A DNA stretch of 64,000 nt from Burkholderia cenocepacia (GTDB taxonomy: Bacteria; Pseudomonadota; Gammaproteobacteria; Burkholderiales; Burkholderiaceae): NCBI RefSeq assembly GCF_900446215.1, contig NZ_UAQZ01000017.1, positions 248,001-312,000 on the forward strand. The letters run 5' to 3'. This document shows positions 26,296 through 34,459 of the stretch, piece after piece; position 1 is the first letter of the stretch; every line of letters begins with the position of its first letter. The translations under genes were made by a program, and so were the position numbers. The notes under the pieces were generated by a model. The model was given only the letters and a program-made list of their open reading frames with translations. It did not search any database and was not told the DNA's origin.

Positions 26296-26450
26296 GCGTC
26301 GAGCATACGAGCGTGCGACGCGCGCCACTACCGGCCGAAACGGAATGCGGTATTGCAGCGCACGGAATAATCTGGACAACTGACATGAAAATGCAGTGGC
26401 AGGACCGACAACGGTAAGATGCGCGCAGGTTGAACACGTAACCAATTTGT

Positions 26451-27353
26451 ATGGACCTCGATAGCATCCGAATCTTCTTGCGCGTAGTGGAACGCGGCAG
26501 CTTCACCGCCGCGTCCGTGGAACTCGACATGCCGCTCAGTCGCGTGAGCCGCAAGGTCAAGCACCTCGAGGACGATCTCGGCGTGCAACTGCTGTACCGG
26601 ACCACACGCCGCGTGTCGGTCACCGAAGCCGGGCGCGATTACTACGATCGCTGCCTGCGCGCCGAGGACATCCTGCTCGACGCGGACCGCCAGGTCCGCA
26701 CGCTTCGCACCGACCCCGAAGGCACGCTGCGCGTGCTGGTGCCCTATGCGATCGGCCTGTTCCAGCTCGAACCGGCGCTCGCCGAATTCCGCCGGCGCTA
26801 CCCGCTGGTGCAGCTGGTGCTGATCTACGACAACAGTCCGCTCGACCTCGTCGAGCATGGCTTCGACGTCGCGCTGCGCGCGGGTCTGCTGAACGATTCG
26901 GGCTACGTCGCGCGCTCGCTCGGCTGGTCGCATGCGAAGCTCGCCGCGAGCCCGGCCTACCTGGATCGCACCGGCCGGCCGCGCACGCCGGACGATCTCG
27001 CGCAACACGACATCCTGTTCGTCGGCCGCGATGCGCCGGGCCTGACGCTGCGGCTCAGCAACACCGACGGCGAGCGGGCCGACGTCCCGGTGCAGCCCGT
27101 GCTGATCTCGAACGAATCGGTCACGGTATTGCGCCAGGCCACGAGCGGCGGCGGCATTGCGCTGATCTCCACGCATTTCACCGCGCGACGGCTCGCGAGG
27201 AACGAGCTCGAGATCGTGCTGCCCGACTGGCACCGTACGAACGACGTCGAGCTTCACGCGCTCTATCCGCGCCGCGCGACGCTCGACAGCAAGGTGCGGG
27301 CGTTCGTCGAGTTCCTCACCGAACTGTTCGCCACCTGGCGAACCGCGCCGTAA
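26451..27353 (+). CDS. LysR-family transcriptional regulator (AaeR/CrgA-like)
   Basis: 300 residues. The N-terminal winged helix reads MDLDSIRIFLRVVERGSFTAASVELDMPLSRVSRKVKHLEDDLG, followed by LLYRTTRRVSVTEAG, the pattern of the CrgA/AaeR subgroup. The effector domain has the expected PEGTLRVLVPYAIG start. It is divergent from the FUSC exporter with 155 bases between the starts, which is the classic LysR arrangement, so that exporter is the best candidate target. It also lies upstream of the EmrB-like gene on the same strand, but 400 bases and two mini-ORFs separate them. Confidence 0.9.
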   Translation: MDLDSIRIFLRVVERGSFTAASVELDMPLSRVSRKVKHLEDDLGVQLLYRTTRRVSVTEAGRDYYDRCLRAEDILLDADRQVRTLRTDPEGTLRVLVPYAIGLFQLEPALAEFRRRYPLVQLVLIYDNSPLDLVEHGFDVALRAGLLNDSGYVARSLGWSHAKLAASPAYLDRTGRPRTPDDLAQHDILFVGRDAPGLTLRLSNTDGERADVPVQPVLISNESVTVLRQATSGGGIALISTHFTARRLARNELEIVLPDWHRTNDVELHALYPRRATLDSKVRAFVEFLTELFATWRTAP

Positions 27354-27417
27354 CCGCCTCGCACGGCCGGCAATCGATGCACGTCGACTACATTATTGCA
27401 GCGCAGGAAAGGAATTA

Positions 27418-27471
27418 ATGAGCGCGCAAGCGTTGATCGTCGTTCGCCGCATGGTTAGCCTGTGGCGATGA
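27418..27471 (+). CDS. candidate leader ORF A of the EmrB-like transporter, 17 residues
   Basis: A short frame, MSAQALIVVRRMVSLWR, begins at an ATG preceded by AGGAAAGGA (27405-27413), a strong ribosome binding site with good spacing. Its TGA stop (27469-27471) overlaps the ATG of a second short frame as ATGA. It lies 287 bases before the transporter start in a region without other genes. Translated leader status is inferred from the binding site and overlap. Confidence 0.45.
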   Translation: MSAQALIVVRRMVSLWR

Positions 27472-27545
27472 AAAACGACCACACACGCCACGGCAGCCAT
27501 GTGAGTGCTGCCCGCCGACGCGTCACGCGCGTCGCGCCCTCCTGA
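27468..27545 (+). CDS. candidate leader ORF B of the EmrB-like transporter, 25 residues
   Basis: The frame starts at 27468 inside the stop of ORF A (four-base ATGA overlap) and has no binding site of its own, so it would be translated by coupling. The product is basic and His/Arg rich, beginning MKNDHTRHGSHV and with an RRRVTR cluster five residues before the end. Its stop abuts the first of two hairpins. Such an arrangement is common in translation-dependent attenuators; no sequence relative is recognised. Confidence 0.42.
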   Translation: MKNDHTRHGSHVSAARRRVTRVAPS

Positions 27546-27584
27546 GCGGCGATAGCCGCCCCGCGAAGCCCGCCCCGGCTTCGC
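27546..27584 (+). promoter_or_regulatory. two consecutive stem-loops after the leader ORFs
   Basis: Hairpin 1 is GCGGC / GCCGC with a GATA loop (27546-27559). Hairpin 2 is GCGAAGCC / GGCTTCGC with a six-base loop (27563-27584). They start one base after the stop of ORF B. No T-run follows. They could act as an attenuator or anti-terminator pair for the EmrB-like gene. Confidence 0.45.
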
Positions 27585-27757
27585 CATTCCGATTCACCGA
27601 TCGAACCGCACACCGCACGCGACCGCGCCGCTTGTCGGGCCGCCGTGCGGCGTGCGTGCGCCCGTTCGTTTCGCGCTTCGTCCCCGCATTGCACGTCACA
27701 TGCATGTGCGGCGAACGACGTGCGCCGTACGGCCTTCGTCCATCACGCAGGAACGCC

Positions 27758-29317
27758 ATGTCCTCTCCCTCGTCTTCAGGCCCGCTGTCGGGCGGCCGGC
27801 TCGTCATCGGCACGATCGCGGTATCGCTGGCGATGTTCATGAACGTGCTCGATTCGTCGATCGCGAACGTCGCGATCCCGACGATCTCGGGCGACCTCGG
27901 CGTGTCGGTCGACGAAGGCACATGGGTGATCACGATCTTCGCGGCGGCGAACGCGGTGTCGATTCCGCTCACCGGCTGGCTCACGCAGCGCTTCGGCCAG
28001 GTACGCCTGTTCGTCACGTCGATCCTGCTGTTCGTGTTCGCGTCGTGGCTGTGCGGGATCGCGCCGAACCTGCCGACGCTGCTCGCCGCGCGGATCCTGC
28101 AAGGCGCGGTGGCGGGGCCGCTCGCGCCGCTGTCGCAGGCGCTGCTGCTCGGCGCGTGGCCGCGGCAGAAGTCGTCGACGGCGCTCGCGCTGTGGTCGAT
28201 GACGGCGCTCGTCGGGCCGATCGCGGGGCCGTCGCTCGGCGGCTGGATCACGTACGACTACAACTGGTCGTGGATCTTCTACATCAACATTCCGGTCGGC
28301 TTCTTCGCGGCGGCCGTCACGTGGTTCGTGTTCCGCGATCGCGAATCGGCCACGCGCCGCCTGCCGATCGATACGGTCGGCCTGCTGCTGCTCGTACTGT
28401 GGGTCGCATCGCTGCAGATCATGCTCGACAAGGGCAAGGATCTCGACTGGTTCAATTCGCCCGTCGTCGTCGCGCTGGGCATCGTCGCGCTGATCGGCTT
28501 CGCGTTCTTCCTCGTGTGGGAGCTGAACGAAGCCAATCCGATCGTCGACCTGCGCCTCTTCACGCAGCGCAATTTCGCGGGCGGCACGATCGCGATCTCC
28601 GTCGCGTACGGGATGTTCTTCGGCACGCTCGTGCTGCTGCCGCAATGGATGCAGGGCTATCTCGGCTACCGCGCGGTCGATTCGGGGCTCGCCACCGCGC
28701 CGCTCGGAGTGTTCGCGATCCTGCTCACGCCGGTCATGGGGCGCCTGCTGCCGCGCACCGATCCGCGCTATATCGCGACGCTCGCATTCGTCGGCTTCGC
28801 GGTCGTGTTCATGATGCGCACCACGTTCTACACCGACGTGTCGCACTGGGATCTCGTGCTGCCGACGCTGCTGCAAGGCATTCCGATGGCGATGTTCTTC
28901 GTGCCGCTGACGTCGATCATCCTGTCCGGGCTCCCGCCGGAGAAGATTCCGGCCGCGGCCGGCCTGTCGAATTTCGGCCGCACGTTCTGCGGCGCGGTCG
29001 GGACGTCGCTGATCAGCAACGCGTGGAACGACCGCACGATCCTGCACCACGTGCGGCTCACCGAACAGGCGAGCGTCACCAATCCGGTTTTCACGCAGCA
29101 ACTCGACACGACCCGTTCGCTGCTGCACCTGAGCCCCGATTCGGCGCTCGCGTTCTTCAATGCATCGGTCGATTCGCAGGCGGCCGTGATGGGCCTGAAC
29201 GACATCTTCTATGTGTCGGCGATCATCTTCATCGCGATCATCCCGCTCATCTGGATCACGAAGCCGTCGCGCTCGGGCGGCGGCGATGCCGATGCGGCGG
29301 CGGCCGGCGCGCATTGA
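27758..29317 (+). CDS. EmrB/QacA-type DHA2 MFS multidrug transporter
   Basis: 519 residues with about fourteen hydrophobic segments. The N-terminal MFMNVLDSSIANVAIPTISGDL, TWVITIFAAANAVSIPLTGWL and RFGQVRLF motifs and the ALVGPIAGPSLGGWI helix 5 motif are those of the EmrB subfamily. EmrB pumps usually pair with an EmrA fusion protein and an outer-membrane factor; neither is present here. The ATG at 27758 has AGGA seven bases upstream. Two overlapping mini-ORFs and two hairpins lie upstream and may control expression. A hairpin follows the gene at 29398-29421. Confidence 0.9.
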   Translation: MSSPSSSGPLSGGRLVIGTIAVSLAMFMNVLDSSIANVAIPTISGDLGVSVDEGTWVITIFAAANAVSIPLTGWLTQRFGQVRLFVTSILLFVFASWLCGIAPNLPTLLAARILQGAVAGPLAPLSQALLLGAWPRQKSSTALALWSMTALVGPIAGPSLGGWITYDYNWSWIFYINIPVGFFAAAVTWFVFRDRESATRRLPIDTVGLLLLVLWVASLQIMLDKGKDLDWFNSPVVVALGIVALIGFAFFLVWELNEANPIVDLRLFTQRNFAGGTIAISVAYGMFFGTLVLLPQWMQGYLGYRAVDSGLATAPLGVFAILLTPVMGRLLPRTDPRYIATLAFVGFAVVFMMRTTFYTDVSHWDLVLPTLLQGIPMAMFFVPLTSIILSGLPPEKIPAAAGLSNFGRTFCGAVGTSLISNAWNDRTILHHVRLTEQASVTNPVFTQQLDTTRSLLHLSPDSALAFFNASVDSQAAVMGLNDIFYVSAIIFIAIIPLIWITKPSRSGGGDADAAAAGAH

Positions 29318-29397
29318 CCCGCATGCGTTGCGGCGCCGCTCCGTGCGCCGGCATCGCGACGACCGCGGGATCCGCCGGTAACGGCGAGCACTGAGCA

Positions 29398-29421
29398 AGC
29401 GCCCGTCCGGCAGCGGGCGCT
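29398..29421 (+). terminator. possible terminator hairpin after the EmrB-like gene
   Basis: The arms AGCGCCCG (29398-29405) and CGGGCGCT (29414-29421) are exact complements with an eight-base loop. The following CGTTGTGT is only weakly T-rich, so termination strength is uncertain. Confidence 0.5.
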
Positions 29422-29604
29422 CGTTGTGTATCGAATCGTTTCAACGCGCCAACGGCGTCAAATGCTGCGGGTATACTCCGTCGTCAGCCGCCCGCCGTCT
29501 CGTCGTCCGCCAAAAGCGGCCCGATTCCGGGCGGTTTCGTCGCGAAGCTTCGCGTTTCGCTACCCCGCGCCCCAGCCTCGATACGAGACACCCGACGACC
29601 GACC

Positions 29605-29937
29605 ATGAAACGATTCCTGCTGCTCCTTCCCGCCGCCCTGCTCGCCGCCTGCGGTTCCGCGCCCTCGTCCGACTCGGCCGGCTCGGGTGCCGCGCCGATG
29701 ATCTACGTGTCGTCGCAACGCCCGGCCTACGCGGTCGCGAACTGCCTCGACAGCCGCCTGTCGGGCACCGAACAATCGCAGCACAACGGCGTGACCGACA
29801 TCGCCGTCGGTTCGAATTCGTACTTCGTCACGCTGACGCCGTCGGGCAACGGCTCGGTGATCAAGGTCGTGCGGGGCTCCGGCAGCGAGCCGGCCGAGGA
29901 AGCGATGCGCTTCGCGATCGCACGCTGCGCGATCTGA
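29605..29937 (+). CDS. small predicted lipoprotein of unknown function
   Basis: 110 residues. A lipoprotein signal (MKRFLLLLPAALLAACG, lipobox LAAC) is followed by a Ser/Gly linker and a compact domain with two Cys residues (ANCLDSRLSG near the middle and IARCAI at the end) that could pair in the periplasm. The start at 29605 directly precedes the signal peptide. It is similar in layout to small Burkholderia envelope lipoproteins of unknown role. The SBP gene follows after 127 bases but no shared function is suggested. Confidence 0.75.
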   Translation: MKRFLLLLPAALLAACGSAPSSDSAGSGAAPMIYVSSQRPAYAVANCLDSRLSGTEQSQHNGVTDIAVGSNSYFVTLTPSGNGSVIKVVRGSGSEPAEEAMRFAIARCAI

Positions 29938-30064
29938 CCACCTCCCGCGCGTGGCGCCCGCCCGGCCCGTCGCCACGCGCCAACCGGCGCGCCCGCCGAA
30001 TATTTTCATCCGGGTGCCCGTCGATGAGAGAATCGCACCACGATTCCCTTTCGATGGAGCCCGC

Positions 30065-31654
30065 ATGAAGCACCTGCTGTCCCGGCTGTTCGTCAGCGCC
30101 GCGCTCGTCGCGCTTGTTCCGGCGCTGCCGGCGCAGGCTGCCACGCCGCCCGGCATCTTCGTCGTCGCCACGCAGCTCGGCGAATTCACGACCCTCGACC
30201 CGAGCGGGATCTACGAGCTGGTGCCGTCCGAATACGTCGCGAACACCTACGAGCGGCTGGTGCGCGTCGACCTGAAGGACCCGACGCGCTTCGACGGACA
30301 GATCGCGCAATCGTGGACGGTCGGCGCCGACGGCGTGACCTACACGTTCAAGCTGCGCCCGGGCCTCACGTTCCATTCCGGCAACCCGGTGACCGCCGAC
30401 GACGTCGCGTGGTCGCTGCAGCGCACCATCCTGCTCGACAAGGGGCCGGCCGGCGTGCTCGCCGATCTCGGCCTCACGAAGGCGAACGTGACGCAAAAGG
30501 TGCGCGTGGTCGATCCGCAAACCGTCGTGCTCGAAACCGACCGCAAATACGCGCCGAGCTTCGTGCTCAACGTGCTGAGCGCATGCCCGGCCTCGGTCTT
30601 CGATAAAAAGCTGCTGCTGTCGCACCAGCAAGGCAGCGATTTCGGCAGCGGCTGGCTGCGCACCAACGACGCGGGCTCGGGCCCGTACCAGCTCGTCAAG
30701 TGGACGCCGAACGAAACCATCGTGCTGCAGCGCTTCGACAAATACCGCACGCCATACCCGATGAAGCGCGTGGTGCTGCGCCACGTGCCCGAAGCGTCCG
30801 CGCAACGGCTGTTGCTGGAGAACGGCGACGCCGACGCCGCGCGCAACCTGAGCCCCGACAGCCTCGCCGCGCTGTCGAAGGCCGGCAAGATCAAGGTCGC
30901 GTCGTGGCCGGTGTCGGCCCTGCTGTACCTGAGCCTGAACACGAAGAACCCGAATCTCGCGAAGCCCGAGGTGCAGCAGGCGATGAAGTGGCTCGTCGAT
31001 TACGACGGCATCCAGCGCAACGTCGTCAGTACGACCTACAAGGTGCATCAGACCTTCCTGCCCGAAGGTTTCCTCGGCGCGTCGAACGCGCGGCCGTACA
31101 AGCAGGACGTCGCGAAGGCGAAGGCGCTGCTCGCGAAGGCCGGCCTGCCGAACGGTTTCGACGTGACGATGGACATGCCGAACGACTATCCGTACCTCGA
31201 GATCGCGCAGGCGCTGCAGGCGAACTTCGCGCAGGGCGGCATCCGCGTGAAGCTGATCCCGGGCGACGCGAAGCAGGCGATCGGCAAGTACCGCGCCCGC
31301 CAGCACGACATCTTCATCGGCGAATGGTCGCCCGACTACATGGACCCGAACAGCAACGCGCGCGGTTTCGCGTGGAATCCGGACAACTCGGACCAGTCGC
31401 CGACCAAGATGCTCGCGTGGCGCAACAGCTGGAACATTCCGCAACTGACGAAGGACACCGAAGCCGCGCTCGTCGAGCCGTCGCCCGCGAAACGCGCGCA
31501 GCGTTACGAAACGCTGCAGAAGGCCGTGCTCGCGAACTCGCCGTTCATCATCATGTTCGAGAAGGTCGTGCAGGTCGCCACGCGCCCCGGCGCGACCGGA
31601 CCGGAAATCGGGCCGATCAACGACCTCGTGTCGTACCGGACGCTCGCGAAGTAA
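30065..31654 (+). CDS. orphan peptide ABC-transporter binding protein, paralogue of DdpA
   Basis: 529 residues, SBP family 5 (DppA/OppA type), with a signal peptide cleaved after AQA. It is closely similar over its full length to the DdpA-like protein encoded at 39437-41038; shared blocks include EFTTLDP, EYVANTY, LVRVDL, LLLSHQQG and RARQHDI. No permease or ATPase genes adjoin it, so it may deliver an alternative dipeptide to the Ddp permease encoded 9 kb away. The start at 30065 has GGAG upstream. A long inverted repeat begins at its stop codon. Ligand specificity cannot be told from sequence. Confidence 0.88.
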   Translation: MKHLLSRLFVSAALVALVPALPAQAATPPGIFVVATQLGEFTTLDPSGIYELVPSEYVANTYERLVRVDLKDPTRFDGQIAQSWTVGADGVTYTFKLRPGLTFHSGNPVTADDVAWSLQRTILLDKGPAGVLADLGLTKANVTQKVRVVDPQTVVLETDRKYAPSFVLNVLSACPASVFDKKLLLSHQQGSDFGSGWLRTNDAGSGPYQLVKWTPNETIVLQRFDKYRTPYPMKRVVLRHVPEASAQRLLLENGDADAARNLSPDSLAALSKAGKIKVASWPVSALLYLSLNTKNPNLAKPEVQQAMKWLVDYDGIQRNVVSTTYKVHQTFLPEGFLGASNARPYKQDVAKAKALLAKAGLPNGFDVTMDMPNDYPYLEIAQALQANFAQGGIRVKLIPGDAKQAIGKYRARQHDIFIGEWSPDYMDPNSNARGFAWNPDNSDQSPTKMLAWRNSWNIPQLTKDTEAALVEPSPAKRAQRYETLQKAVLANSPFIIMFEKVVQVATRPGATGPEIGPINDLVSYRTLAK

Positions 31655-31727
31655 TCGCCGCCGCGCGGGCCAGCGCCGCGGGCCGCCGAGCCGGCGCGGG
31701 GCCTGCGCCGGCCCGTGCGGCGGCGAT
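31654..31727. repeat. long imperfect inverted repeat, 18-base arms
   Basis: The arms ATCGCCGCCGCGCGGGCC (31654-31671) and GGCCCGTGCGGCGGCGAT (31710-31727) pair with a single G-T wobble around a 38-base loop, which itself holds a nested CCGGCGC / GCGCCGG hairpin (31691-31711). It starts at the last base of the SBP stop codon. No T-run follows. It may protect the 3' end of the mRNA or act as a Rho-independent pause. Confidence 0.6.
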
Positions 31728-31784
31728 CTACAATGACCGGCATCGCGCGGACACCGCGCCGGGCACACGTAACGGGACACCAAC

Positions 31785-33038
31785 ATGCATTCGAGCGAGC
31801 ACGCAGTCTGCGTGGCGATCAACGACAACAACCGCGCGTGGTACGAAATGCTCGTGCCGTTCCTGCTGTCGCTGCGGCACGCCGGCTACGACGGGCGGAT
31901 CGCGGTGATCGGCTACGGGCTGTCCGAACGCAAACGGCAGATTCTCGCGAGCCAGTCGGTCGACGTGATCGACGCATCGAGCGCCTATGCGCTGCCGGTC
32001 GGCCGCTTCATCGAGGCCGCCGGGTATTGCGCGCGCCATCCGCAGATCCGCAAGCTCGCGCTGTACGACGCGGACATCTGGTTCTGCGCGCCGCAGTTCG
32101 ACCTGTTCTCGCAGATCGACGACGACCGGCTCCACGTGTGCCCCGACCCGCTGTTCTGCACGTTCGTCGTCACGCCGCTGATCGGCGAGCGGCGCGACCA
32201 TCACTGGCGCCTCGTCGTCGACGAAGTCAACGCGCGCCACGGCGGTGCGCTGCAAGCCGGGCTCGTCGCCGGAACCGCCGACGCATGGGCGCGTTATGCC
32301 GACCACCTGCGCGACTGCATCGCCCGCATCGGCACCGATTTCCAGGAATGCTTCGGCATCGACACGACGTTCCTGCACCTGTGGAGCGCGCAAGGCGAAA
32401 CGGCGCTGCTCGACCCGGTCCAGAACTTCGTCAGCAAGTACGGCATTCACGAATCGTTCGACGCGGGCACCGGCACGACGACGCTCAGGTACCACGGCGA
32501 GCCGATCCGTGCGTTGCACATGACCGGCGACATCCGCTTCCTCGACCGGTGGCGCTACTACGCGAACCACACCGACGCCTCGCTGCGCGACGGCCAGCCG
32601 TTCGCGCTGTCGGACGGCACGCCGGCGCCGTCCGATGCGGTCGCCGCCCGCATCGCGGCGGCGGATTACGTGCGTTCGGCCGGGCTGACCGTTGCGTCCG
32701 CCGCGATCGAGACAAGCGCGGGCGCGTACCTGCAGGCAATCGACGAACCGGGCGGCACGATGCTCGTCGGCAGCGGCAACCACGAAGTCGTGTTCACCGC
32801 GACCCGCGACATCGCACGGCTGAACGTCTACGTCACGCATCCGTCCGGTTCGCCGTCGCCGCTGCTGTGCGAGGTGCGGGTCGACGGCCACGCGCAGCGC
32901 AAGGGCACCGAACTGATGGCGCATTTCTGGTACCAGGTGGCGGCCGGCGCCGTCATCACGCTGCGTGCGACGAGCCTCGGCGGCCAGCAGTGCAACGCGA
33001 TCTGGCGGCTGCGTGAAGCGCCGGACATGCAGCAGTAA
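31785..33038 (+). CDS. protein of unknown function with a glycosyltransferase-like N-terminal half
   Basis: 417 residues, no signal peptide. The first 270 residues resemble GT-A-type glycosyltransferases: AVCVAINDNNRAWYEMLVPFLLSLRHAGYDGRIAVIGYGL looks like the nucleotide-sugar fold start, and KLALYDADIWFCAP carries an Asp95-Ala-Asp97 motif at the place of a metal-binding DxD. The last 100 residues appear to be a separate beta-sandwich domain (ETSAGAYLQAI, GSGNHEVVFT, TLRATSLGGQQCN). I cannot name a family; sugar transfer is an inference from the motif and layout. The gene stands alone and converges closely on mntH. Confidence 0.65.
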   Translation: MHSSEHAVCVAINDNNRAWYEMLVPFLLSLRHAGYDGRIAVIGYGLSERKRQILASQSVDVIDASSAYALPVGRFIEAAGYCARHPQIRKLALYDADIWFCAPQFDLFSQIDDDRLHVCPDPLFCTFVVTPLIGERRDHHWRLVVDEVNARHGGALQAGLVAGTADAWARYADHLRDCIARIGTDFQECFGIDTTFLHLWSAQGETALLDPVQNFVSKYGIHESFDAGTGTTTLRYHGEPIRALHMTGDIRFLDRWRYYANHTDASLRDGQPFALSDGTPAPSDAVAARIAAADYVRSAGLTVASAAIETSAGAYLQAIDEPGGTMLVGSGNHEVVFTATRDIARLNVYVTHPSGSPSPLLCEVRVDGHAQRKGTELMAHFWYQVAAGAVITLRATSLGGQQCNAIWRLREAPDMQQ

Positions 33039-33056
33039 GCGCCGGCCCGCACCGGC

Positions 33057-34364
33057 TCAATTGAAGGCCGCCCATACCAGGTACGCATTCAGCCCGACGA
33101 TCACGACCGTCGCCGCGCCGGCGACGATCCGCAGCGGCATCCGCAGCGCGTAAGCGCCCATCACGTCTTCGCGCGCCGACAGTATCAGCAGCGCGATCAT
33201 CGGCATCGGCAGCACGAAACTCAGCACGACCTGGCTCGCCACCATCGCCCGCGTGACGTCGCAGCCCAGCGCGACCACCACGAACGCGGGCGCGATCGTC
33301 ACCGCGCGCCGCACCCAGAGCGACATGCGGCGGTGGATGAAGCCCTGCATCACGACCTGCCCGGCCATCGTGCCGACCACCGAGCTCGACACGCCCGACG
33401 TCAGCAGCGCGACGAGAAACAGCGCGCCGGCCGCCGGCCCGAGCACCGGGATCAGCGTGTGATAGGCGTCGCCGATGTCGGTCATGCCCGGCGCAGTCGC
33501 GTGAAACGCCGACGATGCCATCATCACCATCGCGAGATTCACGAACCCGGCGAGCCCCAGCGCGACCACCACTTCGCGATTCGAGAACCGCACGAGCCGC
33601 CGCCGCTCTCCGTCGTCGCGCGGGGCGGTGCGATCCTGCGTGAGACCCGAATGCAGATACAGCGTGTGCGGCATGATCGTCGCGCCGATGATCCCGACCG
33701 CGATCGTCAGCGCCGCGTGATCCGGAATCTGCGGGACCACCAGATGGAACGCGGCCGCGTGCCAGTCCTGCGGCGCGATCAGCAGTTCGCCGAGATAGCA
33801 CGCACCGATCACGCCGACCAGCGCCGCGATCGCCGCTTCCAGCGGCCGGAAGCCTCGCTTTTCGAGCGCGAGGATCGCGCAGGTCGCGCACGCGGTCGCG
33901 ATCATCCCCGCGAACAGCGACGAATGGCACAACAACCCGAACGCGAGCGCGCCGCCGAGAAATTCGGCGAGATCGGTCGCCATCGCGGCGATCTCGGAAG
34001 CCATCCACATGCCCCACACGACCGGCACGGGGAAACGGTCGCGGCACAGTTCGGCGAGATTGCGCCCGGTCACGATGCCGAGCTTCGCCGACATCGCCTG
34101 GAACAGCATCGCGATCGAGTTCGCGGCCAGCACGACCCACAGCAGCCGGTAACCGTACGCGGCGCCGGCCTGGATGTTGGTCGCGAAGTTGCCGGGGTCC
34201 ATGTAGCCGATCGACGCGATCACGGCCGGGCCGACGAACGGCAGCAGCGCGGCGACGCCGGTGCGGCGCCCTTCCAGCGCGGCGCGCGCCGCGCCGTCGG
34301 TGTGCTCGGTGGACAGGCCCGGCAGCGCAAGGCCGCCGGCAGGTTTGCTCGGGACGGGAAGCAT
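33057..34364 (-). CDS. mntH: Nramp-family divalent metal (Mn2+) transporter
   Basis: 435 residues from MLPVPSKPAGGL, with about eleven hydrophobic helices. The Nramp metal-site motifs are both present: DPGN in helix 1 (ASIGYMDPGNFATNIQAG) and MPH in helix 6 (GATIMPHTLYLHSGL). It imports Mn2+ or Fe2+ with protons. It lies 95 bases downstream of the oxalate decarboxylase gene on the same strand; since that enzyme family uses Mn2+, a Mn-supply role for this copy is plausible. An in-frame extension far upstream overlaps the neighbouring gene and was rejected. No MntR site or manganese riboswitch was recognised. Confidence 0.9.
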   Translation of the reverse strand: MLPVPSKPAGGLALPGLSTEHTDGAARAALEGRRTGVAALLPFVGPAVIASIGYMDPGNFATNIQAGAAYGYRLLWVVLAANSIAMLFQAMSAKLGIVTGRNLAELCRDRFPVPVVWGMWMASEIAAMATDLAEFLGGALAFGLLCHSSLFAGMIATACATCAILALEKRGFRPLEAAIAALVGVIGACYLGELLIAPQDWHAAAFHLVVPQIPDHAALTIAVGIIGATIMPHTLYLHSGLTQDRTAPRDDGERRRLVRFSNREVVVALGLAGFVNLAMVMMASSAFHATAPGMTDIGDAYHTLIPVLGPAAGALFLVALLTSGVSSSVVGTMAGQVVMQGFIHRRMSLWVRRAVTIAPAFVVVALGCDVTRAMVASQVVLSFVLPMPMIALLILSAREDVMGAYALRMPLRIVAGAATVVIVGLNAYLVWAAFN

Positions 34365-34459
34365 GGTGGAGTTTCCGTTCGAATGACGCAGACTGATTCG
34401 GGAGCGGGCACCGTGGCCGGCATGCCGCCTGCCGGCCACGGCGCTGTGCGAAGACCGCG

